Shown here: one piece after another, positions 25,128 through 37,114 of the stretch
Layout: each line of letters opens with the position of its first letter
Position numbering within the stretch: the first letter of the stretch is position 1
Source of the DNA: Nocardia sp. NBC_00508
GTDB taxonomy: Bacteria > Actinomycetota > Actinomycetes > Mycobacteriales > Mycobacteriaceae
DNA: 64,000 nt
Direction of reading: 5' to 3'
Assembly: GCF_036346875.1 (NCBI RefSeq)
Contig: NZ_CP107852.1
Span: forward strand, 7,564,001-7,628,000
Made by a program: the position numbers and the translations under genes
The notes under the pieces: model-generated
Told to the model about the DNA's origin: nothing
Database searches by the model: none
The model's input: the letters and a program-made list of their open reading frames with translations, nothing else

Positions 25128-26249
25128 TCACGTGGCCTCGCTCTCGCCGGATCCAGTAGCGGGTGGTTTGCGACGTATTTCGGCGAGGAGTTCGTCGAGT
25201 TGGGCTTCGGCGCGTTCGGCGCGAGCGAGGGTTTGGGCGCGGGCTTCGTCGAGGGCCGCGAGTCGCTGGGCGGCTTCAGTGCGAACCTTGTCGATGGCCG
25301 CGGCGGCGTCGGCGCGAGCCGCGGAGAGGTCGGCGGCGGCGGCGCGGCGGAATTCGGTGAGTTCGGCGCGAGTGGTGTCGAGTTCGGCACGCACCCTGCG
25401 CCATTCGGCCCGCGCCTCGTCGGCGGCTTCAGCTCGTTCTGTCGCAGCCTGTTCGGCGCGCTCGGTCGCGCGTTCGGCGTCGGTCGCGCGTTGGATGGCG
25501 AGCTCACGTTCGGAGTTGGCCGCGCTGACCTGCGCGGCTGCTTCGCGTTGGGCGTGCGCGATCTCCGTTTCCGCGTGGCGCTCCGCGCGCTGGACCTGTT
25601 CGGCGGCATCGTGTTCGACGCGTTCGATTTCCTCGGCGGTCTCGCGGCGCACGGTGCGGATCTCGGCTTCGGCGTCGCTGCGCGCGACGAACACGTCATC
25701 GGCTGCTTGCTTGGCGACTCGTTCGACTTCCCGCAGTGCGTCCTCGCGCGCCGAGTTCGCCTCGGCGATCAGCCCTTCGGCCCGTTCGGCGGCATTCACG
25801 GCGTCCTCGGCCGCCGACTCGGCGAGGGTCCTCGCTTCCTGCGCCTCCCTGCGTGCCTGCTCGGCCGCCACCGCGGCGGCCTCGGCCTCGGCAATCCGCC
25901 GCGCCGCGTCCGCCTGCACCGCTTGGACCTGAGCCTCGGCTGTGGACGGGTCGGCGAGCGTGGACAATTCCGCGACAGCGGCATGCAACGTGGTGTTCAA
26001 CTGACCGGCGAGCCCCCGGAACTGGGTGAGCAGCTCATCAGCACGCAATCGCGCGGCAGTCACCGGACCCTGTTGCGTCACAGTGACAACGGTGGCGGGG
26101 GCCTCCGATTCCTTTTGCAGCCGTTGCCGCTCTCGCCATGCGCGCCATCGCGTGTGATCCGGATGGTCGCAGTACTCCGATGGCCGACCGGGCCCGCCTC
26201 CCCGCGTCAAGGGACGAGAGCAGCCCGGATAGTTGCACACGTTGGACAC
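25128..26249 (-). CDS. Long coiled-coil protein with N-terminal zinc-type motif
   Basis: 373 aa. The first 32 residues contain C-x4-C-x16-C-x4-H (CNYPGC ... YCDHPDH), a likely zinc-binding knuckle followed by basic residues. From about residue 65 to 360 the protein is an almost uninterrupted Ala/Glu/Arg heptad pattern (EAEAAAVAAEQARREAQEA, VERVAKQAADD and so on), predicting one very long coiled coil. It resembles KfrA-like plasmid DNA-binding coiled-coil proteins only in architecture; I do not recognise a family. It stands alone with large gaps on both sides. A structural or nucleoid/segregation-related role is possible but unproven. Confidence 0.75.
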   Translation of the reverse strand: MSNVCNYPGCSRPLTRGGGPGRPSEYCDHPDHTRWRAWRERQRLQKESEAPATVVTVTQQGPVTAARLRADELLTQFRGLAGQLNTTLHAAVAELSTLADPSTAEAQVQAVQADAARRIAEAEAAAVAAEQARREAQEARTLAESAAEDAVNAAERAEGLIAEANSAREDALREVERVAKQAADDVFVARSDAEAEIRTVRRETAEEIERVEHDAAEQVQRAERHAETEIAHAQREAAAQVSAANSERELAIQRATDAERATERAEQAATERAEAADEARAEWRRVRAELDTTRAELTEFRRAAAADLSAARADAAAAIDKVRTEAAQRLAALDEARAQTLARAERAEAQLDELLAEIRRKPPATGSGESEAT

Positions 26250-26526
26250 CGCGAAATCGTAACGTTGGCTTCGTTGTCACCTCGGCACCTATGGTTCCGC
26301 ACGGATCACCGCCGAACCGCGCGAACACAATGAGCGGGTGACCGCCGAGACCGTAGCCACGATCATGACAGACATCGGGATCGCGAATGGTCTTGTGCGC
26401 GATCCGCGACGAACACCCCCGTCGCGTGCTGATACGCCTCCTCGACGGTGTCCTCGAACGTGGAGCACGCCGGACCAGAGCGGACGCGGAGTGTGGGCGG
26501 GACACCGGCGGCGCTAGGCAACTCCG

Positions 26527-27000
<474 letters not shown>

Positions 27001-27005
27001 CTGGC

Positions 27006-27416
27006 ATGGACATCACCATTCACGCGAGCTTCCTGCCGCACAACGACCCGGAGGCTGCCCTGGCCTTCTACGGCGAAACCCTCGGTTTCGAGGTCCGCAA
27101 AGACGTGGGATACGGCGGGATGCGCTGGCTCACGGTCGGTCCTGCCGACCAGCCCGGCACGTCCATCGTGTTGTATCCGCCGGGTGCCGACCCGGGCGTC
27201 ACCGATGAGGAGCGCCGCACCATCGAGGAGATGATGGCAAAGGGCACCTACGCTGCTCTGCTGCTGGCCACCAAGGACCTCGACGGCGCGTTCGATCGGG
27301 TGCAGGCCGGCGGCGCCGAGGTCGTCCAGGAGCCGACCGAGCAGCCGTATGGCGTTCGCGACTGTGCCTTCCGCGATCCCGCGGGCAACTTGGTCCGCAT
27401 CCAGGAGCTGCGCTGA
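27006..27416 (+). CDS. VOC (glyoxalase/bleomycin-resistance) family protein
   Basis: 136 aa. The VOC fold is indicated by HASFLPHNDPEAALAFYGETLGFEVRKDV, the LATKDLDGAFDRVQAGGAEVVQEPTEQPYGVRDCAFRDPAGNLVRIQEL motif and normal length. Members are metal-dependent lyases or dioxygenases, or bind drugs without catalysis. The alternative GTG start at 26997 overlaps the AraC stop by 4 bases, so the two genes are co-transcribed. Confidence 0.88.
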   Translation: MDITIHASFLPHNDPEAALAFYGETLGFEVRKDVGYGGMRWLTVGPADQPGTSIVLYPPGADPGVTDEERRTIEEMMAKGTYAALLLATKDLDGAFDRVQAGGAEVVQEPTEQPYGVRDCAFRDPAGNLVRIQELR

Positions 27417-27970
27417 GCCGTCCGGCAATCGCAGCCATGACCTGCACAGACGGCACAGTGGATTGCCCGCGCGCGACGGCCTGGTTGCCAGCGGCAGCGA
27501 TCCGAGGGCAACCACCCGAGCTGCTTTCCGACCGATGAGTGCCGCCCCCTCCCGCGCTGGGCGTCGTCGCGACACCGAGCATCCGCTCACCCACGACAAA
27601 GAGGTCTGGGTGAGGCGGGTGAGGGTGCGGCCCTCGACGCGCTGCCGCCGGAGCAGGTGACCGGTTCGTCGCGCACAGCCTCTTCGACCCGGGTGCTCCG
27701 AGCCACGCAGTGTCGCGGGTTTCCCCTCGCGCCGCATCCGGGCTTGGCGCGAGGTGCGTGCTCGACAGCCGCTGGTTGGCCTGACGCCCCGGCCGAGCGC
27801 GCCGCGCGGCCGGGCCACGGGCCGAGGCGGCGTGGTTGCCTCGGTTCTCGCGCCCCGGCCTACAGCGCCGAAGAAGGAGAACCGGACGCACTGCTCGAAG
27901 CTGGTTAGATCGAGCCAGGCGACGCCTACGGAGACCGCGACGGCGGCCCCGCCTAACAGATGGAGACACG
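27417..27970. other. 554-bp gap between VOC and UvrA-like genes
   Basis: Only long chance frames occur here on both strands. I recognise no domain, RNA or repeat. The UvrA-like gene may still be transcribed with the upstream pair, but the length of the gap makes a separate promoter likely. Confidence 0.5.
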
Positions 27971-30351
<2,381 letters not shown>

Positions 30352-30367
<16 letters not shown>

Positions 30368-31908
30368 CCAGTCCTCAGCCAGCGCTGCACTGCCGCGCGG
30401 AGTGCCTCTCGGTCCGCGGCGTCCGGGTGGGGTGCTGCGGTTGCCCAGGCGACGTAGCAGTCCGGGCGGAGGAGCAGCGCGGTGGGCGAGCCGGGCTGGG
30501 GGCGTGCGGTGACGACGTCGAGTCGGCCGTGCCATCCGGGCAGCGTTCCCGCCAGGCACGTGTCGTCGGTCAGGTCGAGCAGCAGTGGCCGCGCGGTCCT
30601 GGTCAGTTCAGCCAGCCGGACTGTCCCGTTCGGGGTGCGCAGTTCCATGTCCGGGGCGAACCGGCCGATGAGCGGGTGGGTGTCGGCCGCGCCCATGTCG
30701 TAGGGGATGTCAGCGCCTGCGGTGAGGGCCGCGAGACGCTGCACGGTGTCCTGGTCGCGCAGGAGTTCGGAGAACAGTGCGCGCAGGGAGGTGACGTCGC
30801 TGCCCGGGGCGATCAGTGCGGATTGCGCTTGGGCGTAGGTGACCATGCGGGACGCGGCTTGCCGACGTTCGGTCTCATAGCTGTCCAGCAGCTCGGCCGG
30901 TGCGTCGCCGCGGATGTCGGCGGCGAGTTTCCAGCCGAGGTTGGCCGCGTCCTGCAGGCCGAGGTTGAGACCCGGGCCGCCTCCTGCGGTGTAGATATGG
31001 GCGGCGTCGCCGACCAGGAACACGCGGCGGTCTCGGAAGCGATCGGCGATTCGGGTGTTGCCACCGTCGAGCCGACGCAGCACATGCGGTCCCTGGCCGG
31101 TGGGCGGGCCGAATGGCACGTCGGCGGCGAGTACTCGGCGAACGCTGGCCAGAAGCTCGTCGAGGCTCATCGGAGCGTCGGTCTCGGGCTGGTCCCACTC
31201 GATGGTGCTGATCAGCGGCGGGTGACCCGGGAACGGCGCGTAGGAGAACCCGCCGCGCTCGGTGCGCAGCGGCAGGAACGGCCGGACGGTCCCGTAGCCG
31301 GGCACGGTCAGCGCACCGGTCTCCGGGTCCACCCAATCGGACGGGACGGTGGCGTGCGCCGCCCGGCTGGTCGTGCGGTCGTAGGTGACACCGGGAAATC
31401 CGATGCCGGACAGCTTGCGGGTGACGCTGTGCGCCCCGTCAGCGCCGACGAGATAACGGGCCCGCAGGCGGTAAGTTCGGTCCGGGCCTGCGACGTCCAC
31501 GGTCACCGCGTCGCCGTCCTGCGTCAGGCCGACGACCTCGTGCCCGCGCCGGATGTCCGCGCCGAGCTCGCCCGCACGCTCTTCCAGAACCTGCGTGATG
31601 TGGCGCTGCGGCGCCGCCAGCCCGTAGATCGGGCTGTCATCGAGCAGGCTCAGGTCCAGTGGCATCGCCGCGAACATGAAGTAGGTGGAGTTCGGTTGCG
31701 GCGGTGCGGGGCTGCCGCTGAGCCGCTCGTAGAGGCCCCGCCGGTCGACCAGTTGCACGACCTGGCCGAGCAGCCCATTCGCTTTCGGTTCCTCGCTCGG
31801 TGCGGCCAGCCGCTCCAGCACAAGAGACCGGATCCCGGCCAGGCCCAGCTCGCAGGCCAGCATCAGCCCGTTCGGGCCACCTCCGCTGATCACGACATCG
31901 ACGGTCAC
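30352..31908 (-). CDS. FAD-dependent aromatic monooxygenase
   Basis: 518 aa of the p-hydroxybenzoate-hydroxylase-like class. Visible are the Rossmann GGGPNGLMLACELGLAG at the N-terminus, the DG motif in YLVGADGAHSVTRK (about residue 155) and the GD motif RVFLVGDAAHIYTAGGGPGLNLGLQDAANLGWKL (about 285-318). A C-terminal thioredoxin-like domain is suggested by the length. Such enzymes hydroxylate phenols, polyketides or drugs. The GTG at 31908 is chosen over the upstream ATG because AAAGGAGAAG lies 6 bases before it. It is divergent from a TetR regulator with a perfect palindrome between them. Confidence 0.9.
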
Positions 31909-31955
31909 GAGTGACTTCTCCTTTCGGTCGAGCATGCGGACCTCAGGCTAGGAAG

Positions 31956-31977
31956 AAACTTGCGCGCACGCAAGTTT
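31956..31977. promoter_or_regulatory. Perfect 22-bp TetR-type operator
   Basis: AAACTTGCG-N4-CGCAAGTTT, nine complementary base pairs without mismatch, in the 102-bp gap between the divergent monooxygenase and TetR genes. Confidence 0.8.
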
Positions 31978-32010
31978 GCGCACACGTACTAAAGGTGCAA
32001 TGCTGGGACG

Positions 32011-32652
32011 GTGACCACACGACGGACGGGGTTGCGCGAGCAGAAGAAGCAGGCCACCCGGGAAGCGTTGCGCGAGGCGGCGCTCCGGCTGGCGCTCGAG
32101 CGCGGCCCGGACAACGTGCGCGTCGATGACATCGCGGAGGCCGCCGGCGTCTCCCCGAGGACCTACAACAACTACTTCTCCAGTCGTGAACAGGCGATCG
32201 TCGCCGCCGTCACCACCGAACGGGAAACACGGGTCGGGGCCGCAGTGGCCGACCAGCCCGCCGACGTCCGCCTCGCCGATGCCGTCATCGACGCGATCGT
32301 GGATCAGTACACCGCCCAGGGCGACCCCGGTCGCGACGTGCTGCTGCTGATCACCACGCGCCCCGCACTGCATGACGCGTTCGTCCATACCGCCACCGCG
32401 ATCGAACATCCTCTCGCCGACGCGATCGGCGAACGCCTCGGCGACGCCGACCCGCACACCGCCCGCGTGCTCGCGGCCAGCGTGACCGCCGCGGTCCGTG
32501 TCGCGCTCGAACAATGGCTGCAACCGACCCCCGCGAACAGCGGACTCGTCGTGCCGTCCGGCGCACTACCGCAGCTACTCCGCGCCACACTCGCACCACT
32601 CGCCCCGGCATTCGACGCCGCCCAGAAACGATCACACCGCCCGCATAAGTGA
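32011..32652 (+). CDS. TetR family regulator of the flavin monooxygenase
   Basis: 213 aa. N-terminal DNA-binding domain KKQATREALREAALRLALERGPDNVRVDDIAEAAGVSPRTYNNYFSSREQAIVAAV is clear; the C-terminal ligand domain is helical and unspecific. Divergence from the FAD monooxygenase and the perfect palindrome between them suggest a repressor released by the monooxygenase substrate, a common arrangement for drug- or phenol-inactivating enzymes. This functional link is inference. Confidence 0.9.
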   Translation: MTTRRTGLREQKKQATREALREAALRLALERGPDNVRVDDIAEAAGVSPRTYNNYFSSREQAIVAAVTTERETRVGAAVADQPADVRLADAVIDAIVDQYTAQGDPGRDVLLLITTRPALHDAFVHTATAIEHPLADAIGERLGDADPHTARVLAASVTAAVRVALEQWLQPTPANSGLVVPSGALPQLLRATLAPLAPAFDAAQKRSHRPHK

Positions 32653-32924
32653 ACCGCAACCGACCCCCCGAACAGCGGACTTCAGCAGATTTCCCGGTTT
32701 CCGTCGAGTAATGGACCGCGACTATTTCGGGCCACTCTGATCATGTCGGCTGCTGGGCGATGGGGGCTCGCCGTCTACCAGATGAATTGTCGTTCCGGAT
32801 GCGCGCGATTCAAGGGCACAATACATACGATCGAACGGGGTCTTCGTATCGCCGATTCCCTGGTCGGTGGCCGACCGGAAGCGATGTAGTGCGGTCGCTG
32901 CCTGGCACTGCCGCGACGTAGTGT

Positions 32925-33010
32925 GGCGCCAGTAGGGCAAGTGAGCAGGGCGGTGATCGCGACGAGTTCAGGGTGGGTGGTGGCTCGGCACTCGCCGCCG
33001 GCGATGTTGT
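32925..33010 (-). pseudogene. Degenerate fragment related to the 39.8-kb ORF
   Basis: Read on the - strand this encodes THPELVAITALLTCP, then one base is missing before a segment beginning YWR. The same order (TYPKVVDVTALLISPYWRR) occurs in the 107-aa ORF at 39.8-40.1 kb. DNA around the join is also alike (GCCCTACTGGCG in both). It is best explained as a frameshifted relic of a homologous gene. The remaining bases from 32653 to 33077 hold nothing I recognise. Confidence 0.45.
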
Positions 33011-33077
33011 CCCGAGCGGAGGGACCGACCGACGCGGTAGTTGCGTCGGCCAGGAGTCCCGGAACGGCGTGACCGGA

Positions 33078-33620
33078 TCAGGACGGCAGAGTGCCTGTAG
33101 TCCAGACGGGTGCGGTTTCCACGCGTGAGAATCGCCAGCCTTCGGGGGTGCGGACGGCGTCGAATCGGTAGCCCCCTCCCGCTGCGAACAGGGGTTCCGG
33201 GGCCATCCTGCCGTCCACGGTGGATGTCGGAACAATCGCGAGGACTGCGTTCGCCCGGACCGCCGCGCGGTCGCCCGCCAAGTCGATCTGCACGTTGCTG
33301 ATGTAGTGCGGCTGTCGTCGTTCGTTCGAATGGTTCCGACTGGCCAACGCGATCACGGCGTCACGTCCTTGCGCCTCGCCGCCGGGAGACTTGGCCTTCA
33401 CGTCGGCGGTGTAGATCGTGTTGAACGTGTCGAATCGACCTTCGTCGAGGGCGGTTGCAAGACGGTCGACCAAGGCATGGATCTCGTGACGGTCCAGCAG
33501 TTCTCGCAGTTGCCGCCGGGTGGAGTCATCCTCGGTCGCGGTGGCGCCGGTCGAGCACGCGGCGGCCAGCAGCGCCAACGGCAACGCAAGGATCGGGAGT
33601 GTACGGCGGAGCTTGTTCAT
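33078..33620 (-). CDS. SnoaL-like (NTF2-fold) lipoprotein
   Basis: 180 aa. The N-terminus is a lipoprotein signal: MNKLRRT, hydrophobic stretch, then lipobox LLAAAC (Cys about residue 22). After a short linker, the residues from about 35 to 170 show the SnoaL-like pattern ELLDRHEIHALVDRLATALDEGRFDTFNTIYTADV ... QGRDAVIALA ... HYISNVQIDLAGDRAAVRANAVL. It would be anchored outside the membrane. A role in binding a small hydrophobic ligand is possible. No operon partner is evident. Confidence 0.83.
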   Translation of the reverse strand: MNKLRRTLPILALPLALLAAACSTGATATEDDSTRRQLRELLDRHEIHALVDRLATALDEGRFDTFNTIYTADVKAKSPGGEAQGRDAVIALASRNHSNERRQPHYISNVQIDLAGDRAAVRANAVLAIVPTSTVDGRMAPEPLFAAGGGYRFDAVRTPEGWRFSRVETAPVWTTGTLPS

Positions 33621-33660
33621 CGGGCCCTTTCGACATTATGATTGGTCGCCCCAACGTGGG

Positions 33661-33822
33661 CTAGGCCAACGATAACATTTGTGGGTCACACCAACAAGCG
33701 TTCCCGACCGACCCGCAGGAGCTGCCGGCTGCTGCGGTGGCGTATGGGTAGAGCACACCGTCGAGTTGGTGGCCCAGCTCGTGGGCTACGAGCCGGGCCA
33801 GGCCACAGTGGTAATCGGTACT
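33661..33822 (-). pseudogene. C-terminal remnant of a peptide deformylase
   Basis: The - strand frame reads STDYHCGLARLVAHELGHQLDGVLYPYA before running to a stop. This matches the third motif of peptide deformylase (LARxxxHExDHLDGxLY), but with one extra residue inside the metal-binding motif (HELGHQLDG) and a tail unlike the family. The other two motifs (GxGLAAPQ and EGCLS) are absent upstream, where the neighbouring gene ends. It is an inactive relic. An unrelated HExxH metalloprotease is less likely because of the LDGVLY context. Confidence 0.5.
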
Positions 33823-33873
33823 GTCAGACGGCAACGACCGCGAGGTCCGCGCCGCGGGATATGCCGCAGCCGA

Positions 33874-34164
33874 TCACGCTGACCCGGTTGACGGCGTTGT
33901 GCTGGGTTCGGTCGGCGAGCAGCGGTAGAGCTTACCGTCGATCGTCGCCCAAGTTTGGCTCCTACCCAGGTACTTGCACTGGTCGATGTCCGACTGGAGG
34001 TAGAGGCCCCCCACGCAATGGGTGACAGCCGAAATAGTCCCCTGATTCGAGCTGTACTCGACGCAGTCGGGCGCCGGCTCGAGCTCCTCCGCCTGCGCAA
34101 CGGCCGTACCGCACAACAGCATCGGCCCTGCGACCAGCAGACCACCAACGATCCTCTTCAGCAC
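33874..34164 (-). CDS. Small secreted cysteine-containing protein
   Basis: 96 aa. The GTG start at 34164 follows AGAGGAG. A signal peptide (LKRIVGGLLVAGPMLLCGTAVAQA, cleavage after Ala-Gln-Ala) is followed by an acidic domain of about 70 residues with four Cys (DCVEY, THCVGG, DQCKYLG, YRCSP). It ends in a Thr/Ser/Pro tail. The spacing suggests two disulfide bonds. I do not recognise a family. Small exported proteins of this type are common in nocardiae and mycobacteria. Confidence 0.65.
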   Translation of the reverse strand: MLKRIVGGLLVAGPMLLCGTAVAQAEELEPAPDCVEYSSNQGTISAVTHCVGGLYLQSDIDQCKYLGRSQTWATIDGKLYRCSPTEPSTTPSTGSA

Positions 34165-34542
34165 GAAGACTCCTCTCGATTTCTCACCGGCATCCTGTCG
34201 GGCAGTGATCATGACACATCGGCATCAAATCCGTTGAGCCCGCACCAGATTCAGGCGCCGGGTAGCACGACCTCAGCGCAGTCAGGCGGACCGCGACCGC
34301 CTACCCGTACCGGTCTTCGCCGGTGTCGTGAACGTCTGGGTGTCGTTCTGGCGTCCGATGCACCGCTGTCCTCCGCTGGGTGGTTGCTCTGAGGACCCCG
34401 GCCGTCGTCACCGATAACGCTGCACCGCTCTGTCTTAGTGGGTGGAGTCCTTGGGTTGATGATCCCTCTTGCGACAGAGTGCAGGATGGCTGCGCGGGTG
34501 TGCGTGGAAATCGCCCCCGGCCGCGCATTAGGGTCTGACCGC
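34165..34542. other. Intergenic region without a recognisable gene
   Basis: Both strands have only chance frames with poor coding character. I see no RNA, repeat or hairpin of note. Confidence 0.45.
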
Positions 34543-34827
34543 ATGGCAGTCCTCTCCCGTCCCATCGGAAGCCTGGCGATCGTACTCGGTGTGGCCGTTG
34601 CGATTCCGATGCTCGCGACCCTGGCCTTCGCGGCCATCGGCCACCCCGAATGCGCGACCATCCCGCAAGATGTGGGCCCCTGCGGATACTGGGCCCGTGT
34701 GGCGGAATACGGGCCGTTCATCATGCTGTGGGGAACGGTCGTCACCGCAGGCTTCGGAGCAACGGTGTGGCTGGTAGTCGTCGCCGTACTCGGTCTCTTC
34801 GCAGCGCTACGCCCTCGCCGCGAGTAA
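34543..34827 (+). CDS. Small two-helix membrane protein
   Basis: 94 aa with two hydrophobic segments: PIGSLAIVLGVAVAIPMLATLAFAAIG near the N-terminus and FIMLWGTVVTAGFGATVWLVVVAVLGLF near the C-terminus. A short extracellular loop between them contains two Cys (PECATIPQDVGPCGYW). It ends in basic residues (RPRRE). No family recognised. The ATG at 34543 is chosen to begin directly before the first helix; a longer frame exists. Confidence 0.55.
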   Translation: MAVLSRPIGSLAIVLGVAVAIPMLATLAFAAIGHPECATIPQDVGPCGYWARVAEYGPFIMLWGTVVTAGFGATVWLVVVAVLGLFAALRPRRE

Positions 34828-34864
34828 TCCGGCACCGGCTCAGCGGACCAGATCCTGACCGGCC

Positions 34865-35175
34865 GTCAATCTACTCGTCCATCTGCTGTACGCGCATGAG
34901 GGCATGAGCCGCGCCCGCCAGCTCGAAGACCAGACCGAACAAGCCTGGTGTTCGACCTGGCCACCAACGCCGTGATCGCTTGGACCACAGAGTATTACGG
35001 CCTGGCGGTGGAGCAGATGCGCCGGGCGGGGCGACGCATCGACGACGATGTGCTGGCACATATCAGCCCGGCGCACAGCGAGAACATCAACTTCTTCGGC
35101 GCAATCGAGGTCGACATCGACGCCGAGCTCGGGCCGACGGGTATCGGCCGCTCCGGGTCCGCGACACCCTCTTCC
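34865..35175 (+). pseudogene. Tn3-family transposase, C-terminal remnant
   Basis: Reads VNLLVHLLYAHEGMSRARQLEDQTEQAWC in one frame, then shifts to LATNAVIAWTTEYYGLAVEQMRRAGRRIDDDVLAHISPAHSENINFFGAIEVDIDAELGPTG, then shifts again to YRPLRVRDTLF. Together these match the conserved end of Tn3-type DDE transposases (NAV.WTT.Y ... LSP..ENIN..G). At least two frameshifts make it non-functional, and the N-terminal four fifths are missing. No Tn3 terminal repeat was found next to it. Confidence 0.75.
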
Positions 35176-35261
35176 GACCTGGACCCCGTACTCCGGCTGC
35201 CTCTCACCTACGTCCTGTAGTGGCGATGAGCGAGCGGTAGGTCGCGGGTAGATCCTGTGTG

Positions 35262-35699
35262 TCAGCGCTCTCGTTCCAGCTGGGCGAGCCGGGTGAGGGC
35301 GGGTAGCGCGGCGGCGAGAGCCTGACGGTGTGCGGCGCTCAACTCGGAGACCATCGGAGCCAGGTGCCGGACCCGGTCGTCGTGGCGGGTTTGCCGCACC
35401 TGCCGGCCCGCCTCGGTGAGGTGCACGATCACGGCCCGTCCATCGTCAGGGTCACGGCGGCGCAGCACCAGCCCGTCGCGCTCCAAGCGCGCGATGAGTT
35501 GAGTGATGCCCGGCTGGGTCAGCTGCTCGGTCTCGGTCAGATCGCTCAGCCGCGCCGGGCCCCGGTGAGCCAGGGTGTCGAGCACCGACAGTGTGGTGAA
35601 CGGCAGCTTCTCCCGTACCGGGATGCGGATGTAGACGCGGTTGAAGTCCTCGATCACCGCGGCGAAGGTGTCCACGTCGAAAGCGTCGATGTCGTCCAC
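35262..35699 (-). CDS. MarR family regulator
   Basis: 145 aa. The winged helix is clear: FTTLSVLDTLAHRGPARLSDLTETEQLTQPGITQLIARLERDGLVLRRRDPDDGRAVIVHLTEAGRQV. It lies divergent to an epoxide hydrolase with an AT-rich 85-bp gap between them, so it probably represses that gene and itself. The ligand is unknown. Confidence 0.9.
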   Translation of the reverse strand: MDDIDAFDVDTFAAVIEDFNRVYIRIPVREKLPFTTLSVLDTLAHRGPARLSDLTETEQLTQPGITQLIARLERDGLVLRRRDPDDGRAVIVHLTEAGRQVRQTRHDDRVRHLAPMVSELSAAHRQALAAALPALTRLAQLERER

Positions 35700-35719
35700 A
35701 CGAGCAAGTATATCCGGGA

Positions 35720-35742
35720 CTTATAAAAGTTGATTAAATAAG
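35720..35742. promoter_or_regulatory. AT-rich divergent promoter with inverted repeat
   Basis: CTTAT-N13-ATAAG inside the unusually AT-rich stretch 35705-35755 between the MarR and epoxide hydrolase genes. A further ACTTAT copy follows at about 35745. It is the probable MarR operator and promoter region. Confidence 0.5.
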
Positions 35743-35784
35743 CTACTTATGTAAGGTGGACACCCTAACGGTGCAGGAGGCCAG

Positions 35785-37026
35785 ATGAGCGACAGAACCC
35801 GCGATGTGCGACCGTTCCCCTTGACGCCGACGGAGATTCACGTCCCCGACAGCGTCCTCACCGACCTGCGGCAGCGCCTGGATCTGACCCGCCTGCCCGA
35901 GGATGTCGGCAATGAAGACTGGTATTACGGCGTGCCTCGCAGCTATCTCCAGGAGCTCGTCGACTACTGGCGCAGCGGATACGACTGGCGCGCAGCCGAA
36001 GCCGAGATCAACACCTACCAGCATTACAAGATCGAAATCGACGGGGTGCCAGTACATTTCATGCGCAGGCCCGGCGTCGGCCCGAATCCGACACCGCTGA
36101 TTCTGACACATGGCTGGCCCTGGACGTTCTGGCACTGGTCCAAGGTCGCCGACTTGCTGGCGGATCCAGGGGCGCACGGCGGTGATCCGGCCGAGGCGTT
36201 CGACGTGATCGTGCCCTCGTTTCCCGGCTTCGGGTTCTCCAGCCCGCTGGCGAACCGCCCGGATCTGAACTTCTGGAAGGTCGCCGACCTCTGGCACACG
36301 CTCATGACCGATGTTCTGGGCTACGAGAAATACGGTGCCGCCGGCTGCGACGTGGGCGCGCTGGTCACCGCGCAGCTCGGCCACAAGTACGCCGACGAGT
36401 TGTACGCCATCCACATCGGATCCGGACTGAAACTCACCCTGTTCAACGGCGATCGCGCCTGGGACTTCAGCGGCGGCCTACCGATTCCCGACAGCCTGCC
36501 CGCCGAGGCACGCGCACGAATCGTGGAGCTGGACAAGCGTTTCGCCGTCCACCTGGCCGCCCACCTCCTCGCCCCCAGCACCCTCGCCCACGCCCTGTCC
36601 GATTCCCCGGCGGGCATGCTGGCATGGATCCTGGAACGTTGGTTCAAATGGAGCGACAACGGCGGCGACATCGAAACCGTGTTCAGCAGAGACGATCTCC
36701 TCACCCACGCCACGATTTATTGGGCCACCAACACCATCGGCACCTCGATACGCCTCTACGCCAACCACAACCGCTACCCCTGGACGCCTTCCCACGAGCG
36801 TCTGCCAGTCGTGCAGGCCCCCACCGGCATCACCTTCGTCGGCTACGAGAACCCACCCGGCATCAGCACCGCCCAACGCGTCGAACACTTCCGCGCCAGC
36901 GACCGCGCCCAGTGGTACAACCACGTCAACCTCACCGTCCACGACCACGGCGGCCACTTCATCCCCTGGGAAATCCCCGACCAATGGACCGGCGACCTAC
37001 GCCGCACCTTCCGGGGACGGCGCTGA
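35785..37026 (+). CDS. Epoxide hydrolase (EHN-type alpha/beta hydrolase)
   Basis: 413 aa. An N-terminal epoxide-hydrolase (EHN) domain (IHVPDSVLTDLRQRLDLTRLPED...YLQELVDYWRSGYDWRAAEAEINTYQHYKIEIDGVPVHFM) precedes the hydrolase core. The core shows oxyanion motif HGWPWTFWHW (about residue 110), nucleophile Asp in the elbow GCDVGA (about residue 188) and a C-terminal His in HDHGGHFIPWE (about residue 393). These match microsomal-type epoxide hydrolases, which open epoxides to diols. An AGGAGG lies in front of the start. Probably controlled by the divergent MarR protein. Confidence 0.9.
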   Translation: MSDRTRDVRPFPLTPTEIHVPDSVLTDLRQRLDLTRLPEDVGNEDWYYGVPRSYLQELVDYWRSGYDWRAAEAEINTYQHYKIEIDGVPVHFMRRPGVGPNPTPLILTHGWPWTFWHWSKVADLLADPGAHGGDPAEAFDVIVPSFPGFGFSSPLANRPDLNFWKVADLWHTLMTDVLGYEKYGAAGCDVGALVTAQLGHKYADELYAIHIGSGLKLTLFNGDRAWDFSGGLPIPDSLPAEARARIVELDKRFAVHLAAHLLAPSTLAHALSDSPAGMLAWILERWFKWSDNGGDIETVFSRDDLLTHATIYWATNTIGTSIRLYANHNRYPWTPSHERLPVVQAPTGITFVGYENPPGISTAQRVEHFRASDRAQWYNHVNLTVHDHGGHFIPWEIPDQWTGDLRRTFRGRR

Positions 37027-37114
37027 CACGCAACAAACTCAACACCAGGCGAATACCCGCACATGCCGCCTGTCGCGCGCTCGGCAGCTTTACCCGAGCG
37101 ATTTCGCTACCCCG

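Noticed and set aside
33661..33822. HELGH as an independent zinc metalloprotease
   Set aside because: The surrounding LARLVAHE and LDGVLY order fits peptide deformylase much better, and the frame is too short for a protease domain.
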